Notes under the pieces: generated by a model
Databases searched by the model: none
Seen by the model: the letters and a program-made list of their open reading frames with translations, nothing else
Told to the model about the DNA's origin: nothing
Made by a program: the position numbers and the translations under genes
Shown: piece after piece, positions 1 to 10,846 of the stretch
Position numbering within the stretch: position 1 is the first letter of the stretch
How the letters are laid out: each line of letters opens with the position of its first letter
Assembly (NCBI GenBank): GCA_026260175.1
Contig: JAKCWW010006604.1
Location: 5,795 to 31,664 of the forward strand
Origin: Reticulitermes lucifugus
Lineage: Eukaryota; Arthropoda; Insecta; Blattodea; Rhinotermitidae
Direction of reading: 5' to 3'
DNA length: 25,870 nt

Positions 1-85
1 TAGAAATCTGGGAGCCTCAACCTCCTGGAACCCTAAGGGCCTGTCCAGGCCTGTAAAGGGATTTCTTTAACTTTACCTTTATTAA
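1..85 (+). repeat. SINE family A, 3' part cut by window edge
   Basis: The first ~60 bases match two other places in the window (3943-4023 on +, and 11785-11870 on the minus strand) almost base for base. The shared core reads ATCTGGGAGCCT, then CCTGGAACCC, then GGCCTGTCCAGGCCTGTA. The copy ends in a loose CTTTACCTTT tail, like the other two. Only the 3' body is present because the window starts inside the element. The minus-strand copy carries a tRNA-like head, so this is read as the 3' body of a tRNA-derived SINE. Confidence 0.75.
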
Positions 86-3000
86 CCATTTACAGCTTAG
101 TGTTTATTATATATACCTCCATATTTACACTAAATAAGCAGCGATTGTTTTTCCATGTAATGTTAACCGATTGGTCTTTCTATTGGAAGCACACCCTGCT
201 ATTTTTGAGGTACAAAGTACATCCTTATGCTGTATATCATGTAAATTCTTTTCAGTCTGTAAAGGGTTTGTGTTTCTTGTCCTGCTGCTTGTTGCAATTA
301 GGCTATGGTGACAGAAGTCAAATTGTACGGGTGTTATCCATAGTAGATTCTCTTTATCGGTGCTGAATGTGACGTATTTTATAAAATTGCTTACGAATTT
401 CACCGAAACGTTTGTAAGTAGTCCATTTCCTTCTTCCTTGTCTTCGACCAACTTCGTAAAGTAACATGTATTTGACCGAAGAGAAGAGCCGCCAACTGAG
501 AAGCATTGTCCTCTTAAAAGAGTGCTTCATCATCGGACTAAAAATACTTGAAAATTTCCCATATTCTAAGTAAGTGACTAACCAACTAAAAGATTTAAGA
601 TTTTACCTTCTCACAGCTGTGCATATTGAACATAGTGTCTTTTATCAGGTGACACTGTGCGCGTATGGCAAATACTGACATTTCGCGGCAACCTGCTACC
701 TCCTCTCTGAATACTGTGGCATTAGGTTCTCACGAAACTAGTCGGCAACACTCCCAAGAATACCATTGTCTTAGATAAATAATTGAGTAAAAATATTTAT
801 TGTTATTTTCACCAGAACTGATCGCCTTGTGCGAAGATGCATATTCGCATTTAAATAAAAACGACCTGACGCATACAACTTATGAACAGAACCCTGAGAA
901 AGGATATTGCTGCTTTATTACCATGAATGCATTTCGGTAGGTTAAGAAGGGTGTGAATAAACGGTCAAATGTTCTTCTGTTGCAGGTGAATTCTGTTCCG
1001 AGCATTGCAGCCACAAAACCCCACGTGACGAAGGTATGTAAGCTTTGTTTCAGGCACTTATATTAACGTTATTACTGCTCTTGATTTTCTCGTAACAGCT
1101 CCATATTAGTGGCACTAACCACTTAGCAAGCTGAAGAATTTTCATGAGCCATCAATAATTTCGGAGTACAGAGAACGTAGTTGTTTATATTTACATTTAC
1201 AGATGTAAATGTAAAGGCATAAACTTATGCAGTAAACATTGTGTGTTCATTATGAATCAAACCTTGCGTAAACACCTGCATTTAATCCATGCTCAATGTT
1301 GTATATTAATTTAGAATTAATGCCCTGCAGTAGTAAACATCCTTCTCTCTGTTACAAAAATAACATTGAAATTTTGTTCATGTTTTTGTCTTTCTGCTTT
1401 AGATATACGAAAAGCATATTCACATTAGAAATACAAATGTTCTTCCTGTATTCTTATATAATTGTGTTTTTGCTGCTATTTAATGATTGGAATCTTAGAC
1501 GTAATAAATAGCTCAATTCGCAAAACAGTTATTGAATCATACGAAGATTAAGGAGATTGCCCATACATTTCACTAAGGTGTTCTTTATTGTCTAAATGTC
1601 ATAAGTTTCGCGGTAAGAGCGTAAATATAATCTCATTTACACCCACAAAAGTACTGCCTTCCTTGCTTAGATTTTTATGAAAATCGTGCTTGCTGGACAG
1701 CGTTTTGTAAAGAATGCCTATACCAGGTTTTATGACAATCTGACTGAAGCTTTAATCGCTGATACTGTGTCACAGACAGAGGGACAGACGTGGTCTTCAC
1801 GTAAGACGTTCCTTGTTTACTTCGTGAAGAGCGTTTAAATGGCGGATGTAGGTTTTATATCGCTAATTTTGTGAAACTCTTCCAAATATGAGGGAACATT
1901 ACGGGGAAATTAAAAAAGGTATTCCCGTCACGCTTTCAGAAAATATTTGTAACAGAAATGATGGTGCTATTTTATGAAAACAGTCCGCTAAATACAATGT
2001 AGCATAGAAAATTTTAGACCTCATAATTTTTATTTCAGACATGAAATAATTAATCATGTTGCATTACGCTCAAGCGAATTAGAGCATAACATGATCGTCT
2101 AATCGGAATTTACCGAAACTACCAAATGTTATTTTACTGATATCGATATGCATTATTTCTGTCAGATATTAACGTAGCGTGTCGCCTTCACTCCACCAAT
2201 TTATAACCCTAAACTCGTTCCAATGTCCCTGAAGCTTGACTGTCACTCTCTAAAGTATCGTGTTCCAAGTCTGGCATGGAAGCTGCACCCAATTCACATG
2301 TATTTTCTTCTAACTAATGCATTTGCACAGTTAAATGATTTCCCCGAATGACAGCTACCCGTGCATTTCTATTTTGTTTGCTGCTTCTTGAATTACCGTT
2401 GAGACGAAGGAAAAGGATGCTAAAAGTCCTGATAAGGGTTCTGGTCCAGGCTCGTAGAAGCGACAGGCGACGAGATCCTTCTAAATAATTCATTGTGGTT
2501 GGATAGTAGAGGAAGAAACTTTCTAGAAGTGCGGTAGAGGTCATCTTATACTCAGGTTGCCGAGGCGGCGGTATTAAACCTTTGAATACTGAAAGAAAGG
2601 GAAACGTGAGATGTAGTAGAATAGACGAAACGGAAAGTTACGGCAGAAGAGAGAGACGCTTAATTTTGAGAGGGGAGAAACATCACTTTGTTAAAAGTTT
2701 CCCAGCCCTCGCCCGCTCATCCTTCTTACAGACAAGCATAAAAATGAGGACGAGAGGATAATGAGAATTGTTGGTATGAAATAAGGGACCCGAATTTTAT
2801 TTCGCTGGAGAATGCTAAGAGTGTTTAATTTCGACACACAGTTTGGTGGTCTATAGAGAAAGGGGATTAGATCTGAGGAATTTGAATCTGGAGGGCTGCA
2901 GAGGAAGGCTATAATACTACCTCAAGACTTGGGTGCCGCCTCAATGTTTGCTTGATATCGGATAAACGAGAGAAACCTGTGCCGACATAGCTGGTTACAG

Positions 3001-3837
3001 GAAGTTCCGCGTAATGATTTCTAGCCAGCTTCTCCGGCAAACAAAAAATGGAAATCGCATAAATTTTCGCTAACGTGTGTGCTGATGCTTTGTTAATTTA
3101 AATAGTATTTCAAGCACTATGCAGTGGTAATTTGAAAATTATGTCAAAAGAGTATATGCGAAATACGCGGAAACATAAAAGTGTGTAAAAAAGTTAATCC
3201 TGAAGTCAATGTTTAGTCATAAAGGATATTTAACCACTAGGTGTGTTTTGGTATCTGTCCCATTTGTTGACTCATGCCCAGTTAGTCGGTCTTGATTTTT
3301 GCATTCTTTTCACCATGAGGCATCCCCTGTAACAGAAGGGAGGGGCTATCCATTGCCATCTTTAAGCCTTTGTTAGTGTTCATGGATTATATACGTCTTT
3401 CTCAGTTATATATAAAAACTCAATTCGTACATCACAGAGAACACAGCCCGTATGCACTATGAAGACCAACCGGTTAAAGCCCCTTAAAGAAATAATGAGT
3501 GTTTATTATGAGAATTATACCAAACACATAAAACCCTCTGTGGCAAAATGCATAGTTTCTTAATGTGGCAGTCGGCGGTACGTATATTCACCACTGGTGT
3601 TTAAAAGGTAGAGATAAGTTTTTTATGCGATTTAACAGCACATTTACCGTGTTATGAATAAGGCATCATGTTTGTTTGTTTGAATTTTTTTGGCCGACCT
3701 ACTCATTGCTCTAACGTTGTTTCCGCAGTATGTACCTAGTCCTGTTCAAATCTCCTGTTTACGCATTCGCACGCTAAAAGCGTACGCATTAAAACGTACG
3801 TAAATATCTCGCCGTTTTATATAGCTTTGTTACTGTG
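86..3837. other. AT-rich non-coding stretch, no gene seen
   Basis: Six-frame reading gives only short open frames (up to about 108 codons) that overlap each other on opposite strands and show no recognisable domain. A purine-rich patch lies around 2580-2780. Apart from the small hairpin at 1190-1215, listed separately, I see no repeat that recurs elsewhere in the window. It may be intergenic DNA or a 5' intron of the receptor gene further right. Confidence 0.6.
1190..1215. repeat. Perfect 12-bp inverted repeat, 2-nt loop
   Basis: TTTACATTTACA is followed by GA and then its exact reverse complement TGTAAATGTAAA. It is very AT-rich, and no matching second copy was noticed. It could be a chance palindrome in AT-rich DNA or the remnant of a foldback element. 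Confidence 0.7.
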
Positions 3838-4023
3838 TCACTGCCTCTAACAGAAATGAGTACCAGGAATATTTCGTGGGGGGTAAAGGCGGCCGTTGCG
3901 TAGGGCTGACAACCTCACCACCTTCATGTACCGATTTTCTTGCAATCTGGGAGCCTGAACCTCATGGAACACTAAGGGCCTGTCCAGGCCTGTAATGGGA
4001 TTGCTTTACCTTTGCTTTTACTA
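3838..4023 (+). repeat. SINE family A, 5'-truncated copy
   Basis: This copy matches the reverse complement of 11785-11965 along its whole length. The shared blocks, in order, are CCTCTAACA, CAGGAATATTT, GGCTGACAA, ACCACCTTCA, ATCTGGGAGCCT, GGCCTGTCCA and a CTTTACCTTT-like tail. The tRNA-like head seen in the 11.8-12.1 kb copy is missing. That is the 5' truncation expected of elements copied by target-primed reverse transcription. No clear target-site duplication was seen. Confidence 0.8.
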
Positions 4024-4841
4024 TGTCACTGGTACTCGAAATATCTACCTATAGATTAGAATGAGATTTTTTGAGTGCAAAGTGCTGAGGAGATTATTGA
4101 AACATAAGAAGAAGTAACAAGAAGTGTGAGGTAGTTACATGTTAAAATATTCGTAATCTGTGCCCTCCACCAAATAATTCATTATCCTGTTTATCAAATT
4201 AAGGATGAAGAAGTTTAAGAAGCCTGTATCACGCATGGGAGAGTTGACAAACGCACACAAAATTTGACTGAGTGTTTTGAAGTAAGAAAATCATTGCTAT
4301 ATCTAGGCGTAGATGGTGCTCAAGTAATATAGTAGGGAGGGGGGGGTGTAGACTGCATTCATTCTGCCCAGTATACGGAGCAATATCAGGCCTTTATGAA
4401 CACGGTACACGGGCTTGGGATTGCAAAAAATGCAGGGAATTTTTTGACTAAGATTGACTGAAAATTACCCAAAATAATGTTGAATGTACTAATATGTAAT
4501 GTAATGAATTTATTGACCACATTTGCCTGAAAAACATTGAAAATAAGGATTTATTTGTTTGGATGTAATATCTTGTATTCTGGAGGATATTTAACAAAGA
4601 TTCGAACGAAGATCCTGAGAATTTATCCTAATCTTATTGACAGTTGGTGAGTGGTATGGCGAGCCTGAAGTGTGACTTCTTTTCTGACAAGACTGACTCT
4701 GACAAAATGGCGTTTGCGGTTGCTCCCTCCGTTTTGCGTTATATTTGTGGCTAATTTTATCATTCATGTCTGTAACAAATTTGGTAAAGATGTCTTCGCC
4801 CCGCTGGGTTGTTACACAGCACATGTTAGTAGTTATATACA
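4024..4841. other. Non-coding stretch, no gene seen
   Basis: Only short overlapping open frames on both strands, with no recognisable product. A GGAGGGGGGGG run near 4336 is simple low-complexity sequence. Confidence 0.55.
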
Positions 4842-4992
4842 CCGACGTTTCGGGACAGCCTATCGGTCCCCTTCCTGGACTCCTTGACGTCCTGTATTTG
4901 AACTGCTTGACCGTTAAAGGTGGACTGTCCCGAAACGTCGGGAAACATCTACCAACATACGCTTTGTAACAATCCAGAAGAGCGAAGGCTCA
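4842..4992. repeat. Foldback (MITE-like) element, family D, copy 1
   Basis: A perfect 16-bp inverted repeat flanks about 70 bases: CCGACGTTTCGGGACA at 4842-4857 and its exact reverse complement at 4926-4941. A second copy at 10719-10846 shares both arms, the adjoining ATCGGTCCC-like block, and a right-hand flank ending in AGAGCGAAG. The similarity therefore extends about 50 bases beyond the right arm. No transposase is present. The element could be a non-autonomous DNA transposon or part of a larger interspersed repeat; the superfamily is not identifiable from this. Confidence 0.75.
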
Positions 4993-5880
4993 TATACACC
5001 TAGGCAAACGCCTGAAATCTCGCGAAGTTTGTAAGCCTGCGTTCGAAGGTTTAATTCGCTTTCGCTGTCAAAACGAAAGACAAAGACAAATTTCGAAATG
5101 CGCCATGTTGTTTTCTACATCCCACAGAACCATTACCTTAGAAAGTTGCATATTCTCTAAAGATCTATTACCGGACATTATTTGAGGACTTAATGCCTGT
5201 CCCTTTTCAGAAATTCGAGAGTCGGCCATGTTTTTGCCGATTGTGGGAAATTTAGAAAGCACAGCTTTAGTATGCTCTGGAGTGGCATTTTCTTATTGTA
5301 AGCTTCCGCGAAAGTCTCGTTTTCCGTTTCAGAAAGAAATGTATTCTGAAGACCAGGAGAATACAGCATGGCAGAGTGATGATTACGTTACTGGCAGTTA
5401 TATATAAGTACGTACAGTACGCGTCTTTGATAGTCTGCAGACTTAAGGCTGTATTGATATGCTTTGTTTCTTTATTATTTAAAACAGTCTGCATTACTGA
5501 AATTAACCGGCAAGTTTACCCAGCCTGGAGCACTTTCTGAGTATAATGTGTGTGTTTATCTATAATTAATGCAAACGTGCGTGGCTGCTTCCTCTGTGGA
5601 TAGACTTTCAGAAAGCTATCTCCTGTTGCTAAATTGTCAGGAAGGTAAGGGAAGCAATCTAATATTGTGTGCGCGTTCGTGATATTTTCTATATACTGCG
5701 TTGTCGAGGAAAAAGAAAATGGAGAAGAATGAGGTATGAATTAATTCATTAGTTCTCGTTTTATTTAATGACGTCTTTTTAAAAGTTTAACCTATGTAGT
5801 GTCTATTGGAAGGATAATTTTGAGATGATGATTTGGAAAACAATGTGCAAGCAGTTTGTTATAACCTGTCTCGTGGTATA
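4993..5880. other. Non-coding stretch, no gene seen
   Basis: Short open frames only, none recognisable, and no internal repeat noticed. Confidence 0.5.
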
Positions 5881-6000
5881 AACTCGGCGCTTGTCCGGAG
5901 CCATGAAGATATGTGGATAGCAGACTACCATCCAAGATCTGAACGCGAGATTTCCAGAACATAAAGTAGAGCTAACAGCTTAACCACTCAACCGCGACAC
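5881..6000 (-). repeat. tRNA-derived SINE-like element (family F)
   Basis: Read on the minus strand, the segment starts with a tRNA-like A box, GCGGTTGAGTGGTTAAGC (about 5998-5978). This is followed by a degenerate B-box region, TCTCGCGTTCAGATCTTGG (about 5950-5932). The spacing of roughly 40 bases suits an RNA polymerase III internal promoter. It does not fold as an intact tRNA by eye and the B box is off consensus, so it is called as a SINE head rather than a tRNA gene. No second copy is in the window. Confidence 0.55.
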
Positions 6001-6258
6001 TTGATTGGTTTATTTACTGAATTAAGGAATAAATGAAAAATTATTTAGTCAGGGGCTAAAAGGTACTGTTTGATCACATCCTTCTTCACTTCTGTCATTA
6101 ACTGTTAAATTTCTCTCGAATTTTTAAGTGGATGACTGAGTTCTTAAGTCAGAATGTAGTTTTAATAACATCCATTTATTGAAGTCCCTAAAACCCAGAG
6201 AAATAAACGCGTAAATAAATAAATATCTTTATTTATGTGTGACTCACCAGTCAGTAAC

Positions 6259-6285
6259 AATAATAATAATAATAATAATAATAAT
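6259..6285. repeat. (TAA)9 microsatellite
   Basis: Nine uninterrupted trinucleotide units, AAT/TAA in phase. A second array of equal length lies about 330 bases to the right. Confidence 0.95.
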
Positions 6286-6613
6286 TTAATTCAACTATCT
6301 TTCATTAACTGCTAATTTAACAGCGCAATGGCCAATTACAAAACCAACAGAACATAACTGCAACAAAACTCACGTGAAAACACTCACGCAAACACAAAGA
6401 AGGACCCAACATGACATACAAAAAAAGTTAGATTTGTACCAGATTCAGAACCTTAATTAAATATTTAAAGAGTACTGCTCAATCAATCAGCTATATAAAA
6501 CTGTAGCGTAAACCGTAAAAAGTAATTGGATAATCAAATTAAATAGAACTGGTCTAACTAAATTTCAACAACAATTCACATGAAAAGCCAGTGACCGACT
6601 ACAGCGTAAAACC

Positions 6614-6640
6614 TAATAATAATAATAATAATAATAATAA
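6614..6640. repeat. (TAA)9 microsatellite
   Basis: Nine uninterrupted TAA units. The spacing to the array at 6259-6285, and a loosely similar CTCACGTGAAAA / TTCACATGAAAA pair between them, leave open an old duplication of the surrounding sequence. Confidence 0.95.
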
Positions 6641-8098
6641 ATATTATTCGGGCCATCAGGCTTAATAAAACAGGAAATTGACTTTTCGAGCGATTGTTTG
6701 CTTTTGAAGAAGGAATGTGAAACATATTTAATTAGATCAGCTTCCAGTCGTTAGGTTCTTCAGCCTGTTCCAATTAGAAACAAATTTGTAAGTAAGAACA
6801 TGTTAGGCTGATGTTGGAATTTGATATTTTGAGACTGTAACTTAATTGCGGAAGTACTTTATATGTGTGTGCCATTTTAACGGAAACAGATGTCTTGAAA
6901 ACTAAATTAGCAACATCTAAGACAGTGTTTGGTAATTATGCAACATAACTTTCGAGCAAGTTGGAAGTTTAATAAATGTAATTGTAATTAACCCCGGTTG
7001 CGATGAGAAATATATAAAACCGGAATCAAACAAGTGTATTATGGGAGCATAACGTCTGGAATAATACATTTTAAATTAGTGTGCAAAATATTCACTAAGA
7101 ACAGTGGTAAAAGTACTGTCATGAAATAAGTGTACGGAGCGAAATGGACGAAGAATTGCATTGCCGGATATTGCAAATTTTAAACCCCATTTCGTACAAT
7201 ATTCGTTAGAGTATGCATTTTTCTCCTCTTTGGAAATTTACAATTATGTAAGCGGGTTTCAGAATCAAGGAAGTTGTTCGAAATTGCACCCGTCACTACC
7301 AAATATTTATTAACAACTGAGTGGAAGGAAACTTTCAAGAACCCAAAAACGTTTTAAAAGAAACAAATGTACAGACTAATATTCTTGCTGCAGACAAACC
7401 ATGGTGCAGGGGATTTATACAACTCCAGTCAAAAGCCAAAGGATTGCATTGTGTTTATTTTAGTATAAAAATAAATTTAGTTCTAAGAAAATGTTTTGTA
7501 AAGACAAAGAGTGTAACCCCGTTCTAGGAGACGTGTAGGGTGTAATTTATATAAAAAACTTTGGAGCATAAAGGAAACATATATAAGGCAGGAAATGGGA
7601 AACCAAAGAAATACACGAAATAAGACACAGTAAGACCTACTCATGTGTATATCAGTGTCTGCTCTGCCCTGCCAAGCGGAAGGCTGTGTTTGACAGGAAA
7701 GACAACGGCGAAATGCAATAACTCTTAATAATGATAAAACATACAGCGTCAGAGATGAATGTGCGAGGCAACGGAAATGATAGCTGGGTTTGAAAATGAA
7801 TGATTTCCAAATTTCGCTGATAATTAACCCAGAACTTGCACAAAACCTAACGAGGAGAGGAAGAAATGGAAGAAGAGAAAGGCATGAGGAATAAATGAGT
7901 AGAACGATAATGATAAGAGTTCGTGTTCCTAAACAAAAAGGCAGTTGCAAGAAGTGTAGCGTGGGTTAATTAATAGGCATATTCGTATTTCTTAACGAGG
8001 TGCTTCTGAAATAATCTGGTATACGGTTCAGATTTTAGGATTTCAATGCAGTGAAGTTGAGGATTGTAGTGAAATGGCTTAAGGCAAATCCTGAAGAT

Positions 8099-8136
8099 GG
8101 AGGTGGTAGAGTTCTCTGAAACGTTGGTAAATATCT
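8099..8136. repeat. Degenerate half of a family D-like foldback repeat
   Basis: The sequence GGAGGTGGTAGAG...TCTGAAACGTTGGTAAATATC resembles the right arm of the family D copies (TGTCCCGAAATGTCGGTAATTATC at 10787-10810). No left arm was found. Just downstream, CACTATCTGAACACCAAACGG and CACTATCTAGACAGCGAACGG occur 61 bases apart (from 8149 and 8210), a small diverged local duplication. Confidence 0.4.
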
Positions 8137-8804
8137 TCCCAGAAGTTCACTATCTGAACACCAAACGGTTTGTATGTTAATGTGTTTTGAAAGAAGGCCT
8201 AAATAAGTCCACTATCTAGACAGCGAACGGGAGGAACAAAGTTTCTGGACCGATTGATAGCAGACTTTTCCCGAATTAAGCCTGCTCTTAATTTCTTCGT
8301 ACTTTTCATTTTAATGTCATTCGCAAGCTTATGACCTTTGCTACATTTTCAAAGGTTTTCTTGAATATCTTTATGCTAGTATTTTCTTCTGAATTCTGTT
8401 CACAAGACAAGAACAAGCACCTAGATTTCCAAGCATGTGCTTCTACAGTAATGCAGGCGTTCCAGGTAGAACACATTACATGCAACACCAGTGTTTCCAT
8501 TGAACCGACTGACCGTTTTTATGTGAACTTTACTTGTTGCTGTTATATCACAGAAAGTAAAATTTAATTTAAAAGTTTTGTGGGTTACAGTTTTAATGGA
8601 TATTGCTAAAAAAAAGCCACAAAAGTAAGTTCCTTGAATTCGAGGGTTGGGGGGGGAGGGTGTTTCCGCTGCTGTGAAAATTAATTTGTGGTACTGCGTA
8701 ACTAGTACAGTAGTAGCATTTGCCAAAATTTTAAACATTTCATGTGTCTTGTAGCTACATAGACATTGGATATTATTAATCTACTATATCACCACATATA
8801 TCAA
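8137..8804. other. Non-coding stretch, no gene seen
   Basis: Overlapping open frames of up to 105 codons on opposite strands (8331-8738), none recognisable. A G-rich run at 8643-8660 is low complexity. Confidence 0.5.
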
Positions 8805-9030
8805 CCGGGACAGCGTAGCCGGTATAGTGATTACGGTAAGGGCTGAAAAACCGAGGATTCGTTGTTTAATTTCGGATGGAGTCAGGAGACTTTTCTGTTC
8901 TCATACGCGTCGAAACTGACTCTGGCACCCACCCAATCTCCTGTCCGGTGAGTACGGCGGCTTTTTCCCAGCGTTAAATTGCCTGGGTCTTGAACTTGGC
9001 CTCTCACCTCCATCTACCGCTGAGGTAGGA
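8805..9030 (+). repeat. Repeat family B, long diverged copy (tRNA-like head)
   Basis: It starts CCGGGACAGCGTAGCC, as does the copy at 16371. TAGCCGGTATAGTG resembles a pol III A box. The blocks then follow the 16371-16590 copy in the same order: TTTTCTGTTCTCATACGCGTCGAAAC against TTTTCTTTTCCATACCCGTCCAGAC, a GGCTTTTTCCCAG segment against GGGATTTTTCCCGAG, and CACCTCCATCTACCGCTGAGGTA at the end. Head plus collinear body argue for a tRNA-derived SINE. No good B box or target-site duplication was seen. Confidence 0.6.
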
Positions 9031-9405
9031 ATGTGTGGAGCATTACTTTTTTTCCCGATACGCCTTCGTCACATGCAGAGGACAACTTTACTGATCCAAG
9101 TTCGTGTTTAATAACAGTAGATACTTTAAAGCGTTGAAAAATTTCACTTCACATTTAATGTTCTTTTTTTGGTTGCAGGGTCTTTCAATACTACTTTATA
9201 ATATAACGTGACCTCATTTCATACAAGGTGTAAATATTATCTGGAACCATGTTGCTGAACTATTAATACATAGCCGAGTTAGGAATATGGGAACAGACAG
9301 AGCGGAGTTAGTCGATGGTCACCTTGCAAGCTCGACTGGTGTCCTAGCAACACTCACTCTGTATTAAGTTAAGCACACGAATAGTAGACGGTAGAAGAAA
9401 ATTTG
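9031..9405. other. Non-coding stretch, no gene seen
   Basis: No recognisable open frame or repeat. Confidence 0.5.
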
Positions 9406-9530
9406 TTTCGCTGTCAGAGAAGGTTCATAAGTATAGTTTTGCCTGTTGTTTTGTATGGGTGGGAATATTGGTTCTCACATGAAGAGAAGAATACAGAATG
9501 AAGGTGGTCGAGGACAGGGCACTGCAGTTG
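9406..9530 (+). pseudogene. Non-LTR retrotransposon reverse transcriptase fragment, frameshifted
   Basis: Starting about 9434, one frame reads IVLPVVLYGWEYWFSHEE. This corresponds to the PVVLYGCETW-type segment that follows the catalytic core of the reverse transcriptase in a common insect LINE-type retrotransposon. After a frame change the reading continues REEYRMKVVEDRAL (about 9484-9525), matching the LREEHRLRVFE-type segment that normally follows. A third frame covers a few residues upstream. At least two frame changes break it, so it is a dead fragment. The family parallel is from my knowledge of such proteins, not from a search. The minus-strand fragment at 23330-23705 covers the next part of the same kind of protein. 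Confidence 0.75.
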
Positions 9531-10045
9531 CAGTTCAGAGTTCAGGGTAAGCCCTCTGCCAAGCCTCACCGTAGACCAAACATTCGACTAAAGTTAAAAA
9601 ACTCGTAGGTCACTGTAATTTAGTTGTAAGAAAGCACACAGTATCAGCACAGAAAGTAGGTAATCTACTCTCTTTAACTGGTATTGAAAGATGCATTACA
9701 TTTTACCGACATTTGTATGTGTCCTTTGTACTAAGCGTGTAAAATTCCTGCATTTTTATGTCTTGCATATTCTTCTGTCCTACAGCTTGAAGTTTCAATT
9801 TTGAAACCATTCAAGATATTTTGAGTCAAGTTAGTAATTCCAGTACATATGAAGGAACGTCGAGAGGTCTTCATTTTCCTCCAAAATAGCTCTAAAAGCT
9901 GGCATAAATTAATCTTCCCAAGATTAACCCACTTTACAAATAAAAAATAATTAATTATAAATTTGGGACATTATGTACCTACAGATAACCTTCCCTTTGC
10001 ACTCCGTGAAGTCAAAGGTGCGAGTTGGAGTATGTCTCCACTCAT
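9531..10045. other. Non-coding stretch, no gene seen
   Basis: AT-rich, with no recognisable open frame. It separates the retrotransposon fragment from the next repeat. Confidence 0.5.
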
Positions 10046-10235
10046 TGCTCATTATTAACCTCGGCATTAGATAGAGCTGAGTGGTCGGCTTCACGGCCCA
10101 GTCGCTTTACCCCGGGGAATATCGCAACGGTAATCACTGAATAGGGGGCTAGGTGGGCCCACAGACAGTCTGGACGCTTTGGGAGAGATCGGTTACCTCT
10201 GCCGGGGCTGAACCACACTGGCTCGATCATCCAAT
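10046..10235 (-). repeat. Repeat family B, minus-strand copy
   Basis: The reverse complement contains CGTCCAGACTGTCTGTGGGC, then CCCACCTAGCC, then CCCCGGGGTAAAGCG, then CCACTCAGCTCTATCTA and GAGGTTAATAATGA. These match, in order, the plus-strand copies at 14477-14632 and 16371-16590. The 62-codon open frame here is a by-product of the repeat. Confidence 0.75.
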
Positions 10236-10550
10236 TGGTAACCTAGTCTCTGCAGCGACTACAGCTAATATCCGGAATATACGATGACGGGCTTCCAGAG
10301 GCCCCATTTTTAGCCACACTCCCCAGTTTTTGTAACAGATATTTCACTAACATAGTCTTGTTAATGATATCAGGCTTATGCCGCGGTGTAAATGAGATCT
10401 TTGCTCTTCAAAATGCTACGCAGCTTTTTTTTTTGTGGAGAAGGGCCCCGCAGCAGAAGCTACGGACGTACCGGAGCCTTAAGGATTATTGTGCAACCTG
10501 CGATGAAGATTAAGAGAAAGATGATCAGTTTTTTTTTTTACTTTTCCAAG

Positions 10551-10700
10551 TAATGGAGCACCGGTGGAATGAAATTTACAAGGGAAAACCGAAGTACTTG
10601 GGGGGAAAACCTGTCCCAGTGCCACTTTGTCCACCACAAATCCCACATGCACTGACCCGGGATCGCATCCGGGCCTCCGCGGTGGGAGGCAAGGCCTACG
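10551..10700 (-). repeat. Repeat family C, copy 1
   Basis: The core CCCAGTGCCACTTTGTCCAC followed by CACAAATCCCACATG recurs at 13836-13985, 15911-16020 and 24086-24230. Each core is preceded by GAAGTACTTGG-like sequence and, except at 13.8 kb, followed by remnants of a GATCGCATCC/GCCTCCGCGG segment. Read on the minus strand this gives a GATGCGATCCCGGG motif that could be a worn pol III B box. Minus-strand translations such as WWTKWHWDR or VVDKVALG turn up as spurious predicted proteins in cockroach and termite genomes (from memory). Orientation is given by that reading. Confidence 0.75.
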
Positions 10701-10718
10701 CAGCGTTGAGTCGTTGTT

Positions 10719-10846
10719 ACCGACGTTTTGGGACAATCTGTCCGTCCCATCTTCGAGCTCAATCCTTGAAGGTGGGACCGATAGGTTGTCCCGAAATGTC
10801 GGTAATTATCAATCACCTCTGCGTAACGTCCGAAAGAGCGAAGATC
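10719..10846. repeat. Foldback (MITE-like) element, family D, copy 2
   Basis: The 17-bp arms at 10719-10735 and 10787-10803 are reverse complements with two mismatches (ACCGACGTTTTGGGACA and TGTCCCGAAATGTCGGT). The right-hand flank matches that of the 4842-4992 copy through AGAGCGAAG. It sits 19 bases from family C copy 1, so the two may be parts of a composite or of one nested insertion. Confidence 0.75.

Larger units (their letters stand above)
6001..8098. other. AT-rich non-coding stretch with microsatellites
   Basis: It holds two TAA arrays (separate entries) and otherwise plain AT-rich sequence. A 155-codon open frame on the minus strand (7950-7483) is the longest in the window. Its predicted product is rich in Leu, Phe, Ser and Cys because that strand is pyrimidine-rich, and no family was recognised. 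It is most likely a chance frame. Confidence 0.5.

Noticed and set aside
100..451. Overlapping open frames on both strands
   Set aside because: They cover the same bases in opposite directions, have no recognisable domain, and are of a length expected by chance.
5881..6000. Possible tRNA-Ser or tRNA-Leu gene
   Set aside because: The A box is good, but the B box is off consensus and no cloverleaf closes by eye.
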